NCBI RefSeq assembly: GCF_022414595.1
Contig: NZ_JADWYO010000070.1
Span: forward strand, 1-32,008
Direction of reading: 5' to 3'
DNA from: Streptomyces sp. MUM 203J
GTDB taxonomy: Bacteria > Actinomycetota > Actinomycetes > Streptomycetales > Streptomycetaceae
DNA length: 32,008 nt
The notes beneath the pieces are model-generated. The model was not told the origin of the DNA and made no database searches. It saw only the letters and a program-made list of their open reading frames with translations. The position numbers and the translations under genes were made by a program. The first letter of the stretch is position 1; each line of letters starts with the position of its first letter. This document shows, piece by piece, positions 23,146 through 31,178 of this stretch.

Positions 23146-23778
23146 ATGAAGCTGACCAAGAAGTCCCACGCCTGCGTCCGGATGGAGAAGGACGGGAGGA
23201 CCCTCGTCATCGACCCGGGCGGGTTCAGCGAGGAGGACGCCGCGCTCGGCGCCGACGCGATCCTGATCACCCACGAGCACCCCGACCACTTCGACGAGGG
23301 CCGCCTCCGTGCCGCGCTGGAGGACCGGCCGGACGCCGGGATCTGGACGCTCCGCAGCGTCGCCGACCGGATCTCCGCCGCCTTCCCCGGCCGCGTCCAC
23401 ACCGTCGGCGACGGCGACACCTTCACCGCCGCCGGATTCGAGATCGAGGTGCACGGCGAGCTGCACGCCGTGATCCACCCCGACATCCCGCGGATCACCA
23501 ATGTCGGCTACCTCGTCGACGGCGCCGTCTTCCACCCCGGCGACGCCCTCACCGTCCCCGGCCGGCCCGTCGAGACGCTGATGCTCCCCGTTATGGCGCC
23601 CTGGAGCAAGATCTCCGAGGTCATCGACTACGTGCGCGAGGTCAAACCGACGCGCACCATCGACGTGCACGACGCCCTGCTCGCCCCGCTCGCCCGGCCC
23701 GTCTACGACACGGCCCTCGGCAATCTGAGCGGCGCCGAGCACCGGCGGCTGACCCCGGGGGCCTACACCGAGCTCTAG
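23146..23778 (+). CDS. UlaG-like metallo-beta-lactamase-fold hydrolase
   Basis: The 210-residue protein has the metal motif THEHPDHFD (H43, H45, D47, H48), a further His in GELHAVIHPD, and FHPGDAL near the third metal ligand. The short single domain starting MKLTKKSHACVRMEKDGRTLVIDPG is typical of the lactamase_B_2/UlaG-like group; substrates of these stand-alone versions are mostly unknown (phosphodiesters or lactones in characterised relatives). The ATG at 23146 follows GAGGCAGG. It is followed after 55 bp by exodeoxyribonuclease III on the same strand. Confidence 0.85.
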   Translation: MKLTKKSHACVRMEKDGRTLVIDPGGFSEEDAALGADAILITHEHPDHFDEGRLRAALEDRPDAGIWTLRSVADRISAAFPGRVHTVGDGDTFTAAGFEIEVHGELHAVIHPDIPRITNVGYLVDGAVFHPGDALTVPGRPVETLMLPVMAPWSKISEVIDYVREVKPTRTIDVHDALLAPLARPVYDTALGNLSGAEHRRLTPGAYTEL

Positions 23779-23833
23779 CCCGGACCAGGCTGTCGCACGC
23801 CGGTTGTCAGAGGGCGCCGTTAGGCTGTCCGGC

Positions 23834-24613
23834 ATGCGTATCGCCACCTGGAACGTCAATTCGATCACCGCCCGGCTCCCGCGCCTGCTGGCCTGGCTGG
23901 AGAACAGCGGCACGGACGTGCTGTGCGTCCAGGAGACCAAGTGCACCGCCGAGCAGTTCCCGGCCGACGCGCTCCGGGACCTCGGGTACGAGTCGGCGGT
24001 GCACGCCACCGGGCGGTGGAACGGCGTCGCGCTCGTCTCCCGGGTGGGCCTGGACGAGGTCGTCCGCGGCCTGCCCGGCGGACCCGAGTACGAGGGCGTC
24101 CAGGAGCCCCGGGCCGTCTCCGCGACCTGCGGCCCGGTCCGGCTCTGGTCGGTGTACGTGCCGAACGGCCGCGAGGTCGCGCACGAGCACTACGCGTACA
24201 AGCTGCGCTGGCTGGAGGCGCTCCAGAGCGCCGTCGCGGACGACGCGGCCGGGCAACGCCCGTTCGCGGTGCTCGGTGACTTCAACATCGCGCCCACCGA
24301 CGAGGACGTGTGGGACCGCTCCGCCTTCGAGGGCTCCACGCACGTCACCGCGCCCGAGCGGGCCGCCCTGGAGGGCCTGCGCGGTACCGGCCTCAGCGAT
24401 GTCGTGCCGCGTCCCCTGAAGTACGACCACCCGTTCACGTACTGGGACTACCGCCAGCTCTGCTTCCCCAAGAACCGCGGTATGCGGATCGACCTCGTGT
24501 ACGGCAACAAGCCGTTCGCGGACGCGGTGAAGGACGGGTACGTGGACCGCGAGGAGCGCAAGGGCAAGGGCGCCTCGGACCACGCGCCGGTGGTGGTGGA
24601 CCTGGAGGTGTAG
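23834..24613 (+). CDS. xthA: Exodeoxyribonuclease III (AP endonuclease)
   Basis: The 259-residue cytoplasmic DNA-repair enzyme cuts at abasic sites and has 3'-5' exonuclease activity. Motifs of the EEP fold are complete: MRIATWNVNSI, E34 in CVQETKC for metal, YVPNGREV, GDFNIAPTDEDVWD, MRIDLVYGN and H250 in SDHAPVVVDL. The ATG at 23834 is chosen because the family begins exactly there; the ten residues open upstream have no counterpart. Length is normal. The gene symbol follows the family; Streptomyces has more than one paralogue, so the exact name is uncertain. Confidence 0.9.
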   Translation: MRIATWNVNSITARLPRLLAWLENSGTDVLCVQETKCTAEQFPADALRDLGYESAVHATGRWNGVALVSRVGLDEVVRGLPGGPEYEGVQEPRAVSATCGPVRLWSVYVPNGREVAHEHYAYKLRWLEALQSAVADDAAGQRPFAVLGDFNIAPTDEDVWDRSAFEGSTHVTAPERAALEGLRGTGLSDVVPRPLKYDHPFTYWDYRQLCFPKNRGMRIDLVYGNKPFADAVKDGYVDREERKGKGASDHAPVVVDLEV

Positions 24614-24661
24614 AGCGCGCCCAGTGGTCCGTCCGGCGTGACCGGTGCCACGCTGGGCGGT

Positions 24662-25102
24662 ATGGACATCCCTTTCCTGGACTCCTGGCGCAAGCGGCGT
24701 GGCGGCGGACAGCACGCGACGCTTGCCACCGCCTTCGAGAAGGACCCGGAAGGGGTCGCCGCCCTCCTGTCCGAGTGCGCCCTGCTGCGCACCCGGGCCG
24801 AAGCCGCCGGGGTGCGGCTCGACGACACACCGCGCTCCCTTGAGGCCCTGGACCAGCTTCCGCCGCGCTGGCGCGAGGACCCCGAGGAACTGCCGTGGAT
24901 CGGCAACGACGCCGGGCTGTACCTCGGCACCGTGATCGTGCGGACCGTGCCGGGCACGGTCTGGGACGTGCTCCCGGCCGGGCGCCCGGTGGTCCGGCTG
25001 GCCTCCGGGCGCGAGCTGGACGTGGTCGCGGCGGGACTCGACTGGGCGGTCACCGGCTCGCCCGAGCTGTCGCAGCGCTACGGCGAGGCGGCCGAGGGGT
25101 GA
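24662..25102 (+). CDS. Small conserved Streptomyces protein
   Basis: The 146-residue soluble protein begins MDIPFLDSWRKRRGG. Its middle carries GVRLDDTPRSLEALDQLPPRWREDPEELPWIGNDAGLYLGTVIVRTVPGTVWDVLPAGRPVVRL, and it ends in DWAVTGSPELSQRYGEAAEG. The pattern of a small domain asking whether a position has a stored value (WDVLPAGRPVVRL) recalls a Streptomyces family of unknown function, perhaps DUF6278, which I cannot confirm. The ATG at 24662 is preferred over a GTG eight codons earlier because conserved-looking sequence starts there. It lies 48 bp after xthA on the same strand. Confidence 0.75.
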   Translation: MDIPFLDSWRKRRGGGQHATLATAFEKDPEGVAALLSECALLRTRAEAAGVRLDDTPRSLEALDQLPPRWREDPEELPWIGNDAGLYLGTVIVRTVPGTVWDVLPAGRPVVRLASGRELDVVAAGLDWAVTGSPELSQRYGEAAEG

Positions 25103-25108
25103 CGGGCC

Positions 25109-25137
25109 GGCGGGACGCTTCGCCGGGGCGTCCCGCC
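25109..25137. terminator. 10-bp hairpin between convergent genes
   Basis: GGCGGGACGC (25109-25118) pairs with 25128-25137 around a 9-nt loop, 6 bp after the stop of the small conserved protein and before the stop of the convergent peptidase at 25230. Likely a terminator for the rightward genes. Confidence 0.6.
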
Positions 25138-25229
25138 ATCGCCGTGCCGTGCCTGCCGGGGTGCGAAGTCCCCTTCCGGAGCACACGGTCCGCACCGTCT
25201 TCCGGGAACTGCCCGGTCGCGGCCGGGGG

Positions 25230-26819
25230 TCACCGCCCGCGCAGCGGCACCCGCACGAACGAGGGGTCGGCGGCCGGGGAGGAGAAGGTCAGCCGCGCGC
25301 CGGACGGGTTGTGGTCGATGTAGAGCGGGTCGGCGCCGTCGATCACCAGCGCCAGCCGGTGGCCGGCCGGGACGTCGTATGCCGTGGAGAACAGGTCCAG
25401 GTCGACGGTGAACGGCCGGCCGGGGGTGCGGCCGTGGAAGGTGTACGGCGCGTTGCTCACCAGCTTGCCGAAGCCCAGCGGCCCGACGTCGTACAGGTAC
25501 GCCACGAACGTGCCGCTCGGCTTGGTGCTGGTGACGGTCGTGTGGACGGTGGCCGTGCCCCGGACCTGCCGGGGCCCGGAGTACCGCTCGGACTTCCAGA
25601 CGGCGGCGAAGGAGCGGGGGAGCAGCGGCACGGACACGGTCGGGGGAAGCCGGAAGAGCTGGTCGAGGGCGCTGGACAGCACGACGACACCGCCGTTGGC
25701 GCCGGAGTCGACGGCCGCGTGGATGTGCTGCTCGCGGCCGAGGCCGATCCGGTGTTCCCGCGCACCGACCGAGCGCCAGTCGGGATACCCCTCGTAGCCT
25801 CCGCCGGTCCGCGACTTCAGCTGGACGGGCTGCTCCCGGTCGATGCCGTTGGCGGCGCCCTGGAGGTGGTGGTCGAACCACCGGCGGGCGTTCGACCACA
25901 CGTCGCTGGGCAGGCCGAGCAGGCCGTCGGCCTCGGCGGTGGCGTGGTCGCCGGGGCGCAGTTCGAGCCGCTTGGGGCCCTGGAGCCTCTCGTAGAAGGA
26001 GACGTACTGGTTGGGCGGGAAGACCGTGTCGCCCCAGGCGTTGCCCAGCATGACCGCAGGGCGGTTGGCGTTCAGCCGGTCCAGATGGCTGGCGGGGGAG
26101 CGCTCGCGGCCCCAGTCGATCATGTCCTGTTCCCTGTCCAGGCGGGAGGACAGGAAGTCGCGCAGGACCTGCTGAAGCTCGGGGCTGGGGCGGCCCGTCA
26201 GATAGCCGGTGCCGCCGAGCAGGGCGACGGCCTGGCGGTGCTGGGTGCGCCCGCTGTAGATGGACTCGATGAGGTCGGCCCAGCCGCTGAGCGCCACGAC
26301 CGCCTTCACCCGCGGGTCGTGGGCCGCCGCCATGAGACTGATCCCGGCGCCGTACGAGACCCCGGCCATGCCGATGCGGTCCGGGTCGGCGGGGGTGTGG
26401 GCCAGAGCCCAGTCGACGACCGTGGCGGCGTCCGCGACGTCCGGGGGTCCGGCGACCTCGATCCGGCCGCCGGACTGCCAGAAGCCCCGGACGTTGTACG
26501 TGACGACGACGTACCCCGCGTCGGCCAGCTTCCTGGCCTGGGCGAGGTACTCGATCTGCGGGGTGGCCCAGCTGGTCGGCAGCACGAGGAGCGGGAGGCG
26601 TTCCCCGGGGGCCGTGGCCGGTGCGACGACGTTCGCCTTGAGGACCGTGCCGTCGTGGCCGGTGATGTCGGTGAACCGTATACCGGCCGCCTCGGCGGAC
26701 ACCGTCGCGGCGGGCCGCGCCGTCGCGACGGGGGCGGGCCCGAGGACCGCGCCGAAGGCCAGGGCGGCCGAGGCCGTGCCGATGGTGGCGGTCCGCAGGG
26801 CCATGCGCGCGCGTCCCAT
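25230..26819 (-). CDS. Secreted S15/CocE-type acylpeptidase or esterase
   Basis: The 529-residue exported protein has a signal peptide (MGRARMALRTATIGTASAALAFGAVLG...ATARPA), an alpha/beta-hydrolase domain with nucleophile S155 in GVSYGAG, acid D264 in NAWGDTVFPPNQ and H292 in PGDHATAEADG, and a C-terminal jelly-roll X-Pro-dipeptidyl-peptidase domain (VRGTATVHTTVTSTKPSGTFVAYLYDV). This is the S15/CocE-NonD layout. Streptomyces secrete several such prolyl peptidases and esterases, and the substrate is not deducible. The ATG at 26819 has GAGGAG upstream on its strand. The upstream region carries clustered GGTAAC repeats. Confidence 0.88.
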   Translation of the reverse strand: MGRARMALRTATIGTASAALAFGAVLGPAPVATARPAATVSAEAAGIRFTDITGHDGTVLKANVVAPATAPGERLPLLVLPTSWATPQIEYLAQARKLADAGYVVVTYNVRGFWQSGGRIEVAGPPDVADAATVVDWALAHTPADPDRIGMAGVSYGAGISLMAAAHDPRVKAVVALSGWADLIESIYSGRTQHRQAVALLGGTGYLTGRPSPELQQVLRDFLSSRLDREQDMIDWGRERSPASHLDRLNANRPAVMLGNAWGDTVFPPNQYVSFYERLQGPKRLELRPGDHATAEADGLLGLPSDVWSNARRWFDHHLQGAANGIDREQPVQLKSRTGGGYEGYPDWRSVGAREHRIGLGREQHIHAAVDSGANGGVVVLSSALDQLFRLPPTVSVPLLPRSFAAVWKSERYSGPRQVRGTATVHTTVTSTKPSGTFVAYLYDVGPLGFGKLVSNAPYTFHGRTPGRPFTVDLDLFSTAYDVPAGHRLALVIDGADPLYIDHNPSGARLTFSSPAADPSFVRVPLRGR

Positions 26820-26863
26820 GGGTCACTCCTCACGGTGTCCGTGTTCGTTGAAAAGTGACCCGA

Positions 26864-26938
26864 CGGTAACCGGAATGGCTTACTGCCGGTAACTACCAGG
26901 TGAGTTACGCGATGGTAACAATCGCGGGGCGGTAACCG
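26864..26938. promoter_or_regulatory. Cluster of GGTAAC motifs upstream of the secreted peptidase
   Basis: GGTAAC occurs four times in 72 bp (26865, 26888, 26914 and 26931). Two copies lie in CGGTAACCG (26864-26872, 26930-26938), one in the dyad TTACTGCCGGTAA (26880-26892) and one in GTTAC-GCGATG-GTAAC (26904-26919). The TTAC...GTAA forms are of the kind bound by TetR-type regulators. The patch is distinctly A/T-richer than its surroundings and ends 45 bp before the peptidase start, so it should be its control region. Confidence 0.6.
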
Positions 26939-26984
26939 ACCGGTGCTGAACGTGACATGACGTGCAGTCAGGCGGCTGCCGACG

Positions 26985-28184
26985 TCAGCGAAGGGCGCTC
27001 TTCGCCTGCCACTCCTCCCAGGACAGGTTCCACTCCCCGTAGCCGTTGTTGAGTGCCTGCGTGCCCTTGTTGTCCCGGCCGTCGATCTCGAACGGGTCCC
27101 CGACCTGCACCTGCTCGTACACCCACTTGGCGTCCGCGTCGGTCATCCCGATGCAGCCCGAACTGCGGTTGGCGCTGCCCATGTGGGCGGCGTTCCAGGG
27201 GGCGGCGTGCGCGTACGTCCCCGACCAGGTCAGACGCATGGAGTAGTCGACCATCTTGTCGTACGCGTCACCGAGGCCGACGGTCTCGGAGCGCATGTTG
27301 ATCGTGCCCTCCTTCGACATCAGCACGGTCCTGCCCCGCCAGGTCGCCTTCTCCCCGCCGGGCGTGCCCGCCGACATCGGGATGTCCTTGACCAGCCGGC
27401 CGTCCCGCAGGAGCTTCAGCCGGTGGTTGTCCAGGTCTACCTTGACGATCTGGTTCCTGCCGATGGTGAGGTCGGTGGTGTAGTCGCGGACGAACCAGCC
27501 GCCCTCGGGTCCGGAGTCCACTCCGTTCAGCCGGGCGTCCAGCGTGATCTTGGTGCCGGGCTTCCAGTACTCCCTGGGCCGCCAGTCGACCCGGTCCTTG
27601 CCGGACCAGTCCTGCATCCAGCCCCAGGAGCCCTCGGTGTTGTCCGAGGTCTTCACCTTCAGGGCCTTCTCCACAGCGGCCTTGTTCTTGACCGGGTGGT
27701 CGAAGACGATCGACAGCGGCTGGGCGACGCCGACCGTGGAGTTCTTGCCCGGCACCAGGGTCAGCTTGTTGACCTTCTCGGCGGCCGCGGTCGCGAAGTC
27801 CGCCTTCGCGGAGCCGCCACCCGTGTCCTGTGCCTCCACCGTGTAGGCGGTGCCCGGGGCGGCGGGGCGGGCCGAGGTCCAGGTCCTGCCGTCCGCCGCG
27901 ACCTCGCCGTCGAGCGAGGCGCCCTTGGAGTCGGTGACGGTCACCCGGGTCAGCCTGCCCTCGGCCAGGGTGACCTTCACCGGTTCGCCCGGCTCGGCCT
28001 CCTCGCCCGTCAGGTTGACGGAGATCCGCGTCTCGGGCTTCGCCTTGCCGTCCTGCCCCCCGTCAGCGCCCTTGCCGGTGGCAGAGCCGCCGCCACCCGA
28101 ACAGGCCGTCAGGGTCGCGGTGAGCAGCGCCGTACCGGCGAGGGCGGCGGTGCGGAGCGCGGTGCGGGGACGTATGCGGCTCAA
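26985..28184 (-). CDS. L,D-transpeptidase lipoprotein
   Basis: The 399-residue exported enzyme makes 3-3 peptidoglycan cross-links. The TTG at 28184 is chosen as start because GGAGG lies eight bases upstream on the minus strand and it gives a compact lipoprotein signal MSRIRPRTALRTAALAGTALL...TAC, with lipidated C28. Two immunoglobulin-like domains follow, then a YkuD domain with the catalytic motif HMGSANRSSGCIGM (H334, S342, G343, C344). A conserved Trp/Glu-rich C-terminus (YGEWNLSWEEWQAKSALR) matches actinobacterial LdtMt2-like enzymes. A longer open frame to 28265 exists but would bury the signal peptide. Confidence 0.9.
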   Translation of the reverse strand: MSRIRPRTALRTAALAGTALLTATLTACSGGGGSATGKGADGGQDGKAKPETRISVNLTGEEAEPGEPVKVTLAEGRLTRVTVTDSKGASLDGEVAADGRTWTSARPAAPGTAYTVEAQDTGGGSAKADFATAAAEKVNKLTLVPGKNSTVGVAQPLSIVFDHPVKNKAAVEKALKVKTSDNTEGSWGWMQDWSGKDRVDWRPREYWKPGTKITLDARLNGVDSGPEGGWFVRDYTTDLTIGRNQIVKVDLDNHRLKLLRDGRLVKDIPMSAGTPGGEKATWRGRTVLMSKEGTINMRSETVGLGDAYDKMVDYSMRLTWSGTYAHAAPWNAAHMGSANRSSGCIGMTDADAKWVYEQVQVGDPFEIDGRDNKGTQALNNGYGEWNLSWEEWQAKSALR

Positions 28185-28267
28185 GGGGACAACCTCCGAT
28201 GCGATGACTGCGTCCTCTTCGTCGCGGGGAGAGAGGGGCGTCGGAGGGGGAGGGTTGCCCGACAAGT

Positions 28268-28280
28268 CGGAGATTCTCCG
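28268..28280. promoter_or_regulatory. Small palindrome upstream of the L,D-transpeptidase
   Basis: CGGAGA-T-TCTCCG is a perfect 13-bp dyad 84 bp upstream of the TTG start, within the 122-bp gap between two minus-strand genes. It may be an operator or part of a terminator for the upstream membrane-protein gene. No more can be said. Confidence 0.3.
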
Positions 28281-28306
28281 CGGTGATACAGGTCTGTGAC
28301 ATTCGG

Positions 28307-29044
28307 CTACGTACGTGCCGCGGCTCCGCTGGGTTCGGCCGCGGGTGCCGGGGCCGTCGCCTTCCGGGTCACGTCCGCGACCAGCTCGACGACGTCCGGT
28401 CCGTAGGCCTCCGAGTTGACGACCTTCAGGAGGAGGACGAAGGGGCCGCGCCCGTGCGTCCGGGCGAGCTTGCGGTGGTGGCGGACCAGATACCGAGTCG
28501 CTGCCTGGTTGGTGATGGAGCTCTGTCCGCAGAAGAGGAAGACCGGCCGTCCGCCCTCACCCGCGGTGAGCCGGGCCAGCAGCACGTACTCGCTGGTCTT
28601 CGGCTCCTGCCGGTACGTGTCGGAGCCGATCGTGAAGGTGCCCGCGTCCGGCCCGGGCTCGACGTTCACCGACACCCCGGGCAGCAGGGTCCGCAGGTGA
28701 GCGCCCATCCGGTGGTTGGAGTAGGGTCCGCCAAGGCAGAACTCCGTACGCTCCCCGAAACCCTGCTGCGCCCGGTCGTGCCGCACGATGCGGGCATGCG
28801 CGTCGCAGTCCCGTATCAGCGCGGACAGTTCGAGCAGGGCGAACACGTCGTTGCGGTGCACGCCCTCGCCGTTCGCCTCGCGGTTCACCACCAGCAGGCA
28901 CTCGGCGTTCCCCGGCAGCCCGAAGAAGGCCTGTTTGCGGCGGAGTCTCCTGCGCCAGACCGCCGCCCGGGCGAGATAGCCGAGTGAGGCGCTCACCCCG
29001 GTGGCGAGCACGCCGAGCACGATGTCGCGCAGGTCTTCGTCCAT
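28307..29044 (-). CDS. Membrane-anchored protein with GGPxxN domain, function unknown
   Basis: The 245-residue protein has one N-terminal helix (about 7-27, DIVLGVLATGVSASLGYLARAAVW) with a basic stop (RRRLRRK), then a cytoplasmic alpha/beta-looking domain. Strand-like segments ECLLVVN, RTEFCLGGPYSN (GGPxxN at 105-110) and PVFLFCGQSSITNQAATRYL (about 167-186) suggest a Rossmann-like fold with two Gly/Asn loops. A Pro/Ala tail ends it. I recall similar 'GGPxxN ... G-x5-TxxAAxxL' proteins in many bacteria without a known role, but cannot name the family. The ATG at 29044 fits; the open frame beyond is the shadow of the divergent gene. It is divergent from the gamma-glutamyltranspeptidase. Confidence 0.75.
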   Translation of the reverse strand: MDEDLRDIVLGVLATGVSASLGYLARAAVWRRRLRRKQAFFGLPGNAECLLVVNREANGEGVHRNDVFALLELSALIRDCDAHARIVRHDRAQQGFGERTEFCLGGPYSNHRMGAHLRTLLPGVSVNVEPGPDAGTFTIGSDTYRQEPKTSEYVLLARLTAGEGGRPVFLFCGQSSITNQAATRYLVRHHRKLARTHGRGPFVLLLKVVNSEAYGPDVVELVADVTRKATAPAPAAEPSGAAART

Positions 29045-29152
29045 GGGGGCGCATGCTAGCCGGGACACGCGCTCGTGTTCGAGGGGTCCTGGTGCGGTCG
29101 GACTTGCGAAGTTACCGTGCGTGGACGGCCCTTGACAGGAGGTCAGTCCCCG
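29045..29152. promoter_or_regulatory. Divergent promoter region with AGGAGG ribosome-binding site
   Basis: These 108 bp separate the membrane-anchored protein from the transpeptidase. A consensus ribosome-binding site AGGAGG (29138-29143) lies nine bases before the ATG at 29153 and fixes that start. No clear -35/-10 pair was identified. Confidence 0.6.
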
Positions 29153-31009
29153 ATGCTCCGAATCCGTCGTCGCCCCCGTCTCTCGCTCCGCCGTCTCCCC
29201 GCGCGGTACGCGTCCCTCGCCGCCGCCTCGGCCACGGCGATCGCCCTCGGTGCCGCCGTGCCACCGCCCCAGCAGCCGCCGGCGCCCGTCAAGGAACCGG
29301 TCGCCGTCGGCCACGGCGGCGCCGTCGCCAGCGTGGACGCCGACGCCTCGGCCGCCGGGATCGCCGTGCTGCGGTCCGGCGGCAACGCGATCGACGCGGC
29401 CGTGGCGACGGCCGCCGCGCTCGGCGTGACCGAGCCGTACTCCGCGGGCCTCGGCGGGGGCGGCTACCTCGTCCACTACGACGCCCGGACCCGCACCGTC
29501 CACACCGTCGACGGCCGCGAGACCGCCCCGCGCTCGGCGGACGCGTCACTGTTCCTGGACGAGGACGGCGCGCCCCTGCCGTTCGGCGAGGCCATGACCA
29601 GCGGGCTGGGTGTCGGGACGCCCGGCACCCCGGCGACCTGGGACACGGCGCTCAGGGCATGGGGCACGAAGCCGCTGCGCGAGCTGCTGGAGCCCGCGGA
29701 GAGACTGGCCCGGGAGGGGTTCGTCGTCGACGCCACGTTCCGGGAGCAGACCCGTGCCAACGAGGCCCGGTTCCGGGACTTCCCGGCGAGCGCCGAGCTG
29801 TTCCTGCCGGGAGGCGAACTCCCCGTCGTCGGCGCGGTGATGCGCAATCCGGACCTGGCGCGGACGTACGAGAAGCTCGGCCGCCGGGGCGCCGGGGCGC
29901 TGTACCGCGGCGACCTGGCGCGGGACATCGTCCGGACGGTCCGCCGTCCGCCGGTGCGCGAGGGGGCCGAACGGAATGTGCGGGCCGGGGATCTGACGCT
30001 CCGGGATCTGCGGGCGTACCGGACCGTGACGCGGCGGCCCACGAAGGTGTCGTACCGGGGGCTCGACGTCTACGGGATGGCGCCCTCCTCTTCGGGCGGG
30101 ACGACGGTGGGGGAGGCGCTGAACATCATGGAGGGCGCGGACCTGACACCGGGCGCGGCCGGTGAGGACGCCTACCTGCACCGGTTCGTCGAGGCGAGCC
30201 GGATCGCCTTCGCGGACCGGGGGCGCTGGGTCGGCGACCCGGCCCACGAGGACGTCCCGGTCACGGGGCTGCTGGCGCAGCGGTTCGCAGACGCGCGGGG
30301 CTGTCTGATCAAGGACGCGACGGCGCTCGTCAGTCCGCTCGCGCCGGGCGACCCCTACGACCCGGTGCCCTGCGCCGCGACCGGGGCAGCCGCGCCGACG
30401 ACCTACGAGGGGGAGAACACCACTCACCTGACGACGGCCGACCGGTGGGGCAACGTCGTCGCGTACACCCTCACCATCGAGTCGACGGGCGGCAGCGGGA
30501 TCACCGTGCCGGGCCGGGGCTTCCTCCTCAACAACGAGCTGACCGACTTCTCCTTCGCACCGGCCGGTACGGCCGTCCACGACCCGAACCTGCCCGGTCC
30601 CGGGAAGCGGCCGCGCTCCTCCATGGCCCCGACGATCGTTCTCGACCACCGGGCACGCCCGGTGCTGGCGCTCGGCTCGCCGGGCGGCGCGACCATCATC
30701 ACGACGGTCCTCCAGACCCTGACCGGCGTCGTCGACCGGGGGCTGCCGCTGGTGGACGCCATCGCCGCGCCCCGCGCCAGCCAGCGGAACACCGCGCGGA
30801 CGGACATCGAACCGGGCCTGGCCGCGGGCCCGTTGCGGGACCGGCTGGCCGCCCGGGGCCACGCCTTCCGGCAGGTGGCCGAGATCGGCGCGGCGACCGG
30901 TGTGCAGCGGCTCCCGGACGGCCGCTGGCTGGCCGCCGCCGAGACCGTCCGCCGAGGCGGGGGCTCCGCGATGGTGGTGCGGCCCGCCGGGCGGTCGCCG
31001 CGCAGGTGA
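29153..31009 (+). CDS. ggt: Secreted gamma-glutamyltranspeptidase
   Basis: The 618-residue N-terminal-nucleophile hydrolase transfers or hydrolyses the gamma-glutamyl group of glutathione and related compounds. An export signal opens the protein (RIRRRPRLSLRRLPARYASLAAASATAIALGAAV). The large-subunit signature GGNAIDAAVATAAALGVTEPYSAGLGGGGY is followed by DGRETAP. The autoprocessing site is in YEGENTTHLTTAD, giving Thr423 as the new N-terminal nucleophile of the small subunit. GSGITVPGRGFLLNNELTDFSF and KRPRSSMAPTIVL (SS near the oxyanion hole) follow, as does GSPGGATIITTVLQT. Start chosen by the AGGAGG at 29138-29143. All key residues look intact. Confidence 0.92.
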   Translation: MLRIRRRPRLSLRRLPARYASLAAASATAIALGAAVPPPQQPPAPVKEPVAVGHGGAVASVDADASAAGIAVLRSGGNAIDAAVATAAALGVTEPYSAGLGGGGYLVHYDARTRTVHTVDGRETAPRSADASLFLDEDGAPLPFGEAMTSGLGVGTPGTPATWDTALRAWGTKPLRELLEPAERLAREGFVVDATFREQTRANEARFRDFPASAELFLPGGELPVVGAVMRNPDLARTYEKLGRRGAGALYRGDLARDIVRTVRRPPVREGAERNVRAGDLTLRDLRAYRTVTRRPTKVSYRGLDVYGMAPSSSGGTTVGEALNIMEGADLTPGAAGEDAYLHRFVEASRIAFADRGRWVGDPAHEDVPVTGLLAQRFADARGCLIKDATALVSPLAPGDPYDPVPCAATGAAAPTTYEGENTTHLTTADRWGNVVAYTLTIESTGGSGITVPGRGFLLNNELTDFSFAPAGTAVHDPNLPGPGKRPRSSMAPTIVLDHRARPVLALGSPGGATIITTVLQTLTGVVDRGLPLVDAIAAPRASQRNTARTDIEPGLAAGPLRDRLAARGHAFRQVAEIGAATGVQRLPDGRWLAAAETVRRGGGSAMVVRPAGRSPRR

Positions 31010-31178
31010 GGGCCGGGCCGCGCGGTGCGGGCGGACGGGCGTCACAGCCGCGCGGGCCGCACACACAGGAGGAAGCTCCCCGGGCGAAAACTCCCTGTAG
31101 CCGCGCCGTAACACGACTTCGGTCGAATGCCCTGGGACGGGGGCCGGCACCGGAGCACGGCAGGGGCGTGGACCGTAC

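Noticed and set aside
25078..26826. Long minus-strand frame of 582 codons over the peptidase gene
   Set aside because: His/Arg/Pro-rich shadow of the real S15/CocE-type gene, which has a signal peptide, catalytic triad and ribosome-binding site in another frame.
26890..26920. PhoP box in the peptidase upstream region
   Set aside because: On the minus strand two 11-nt units (AACTCACCTGG, TAGTTACCGGC) loosely recall the PHO direct repeat, but the core GTTCACC is not met and the GGTAAC dyads explain the pattern better.
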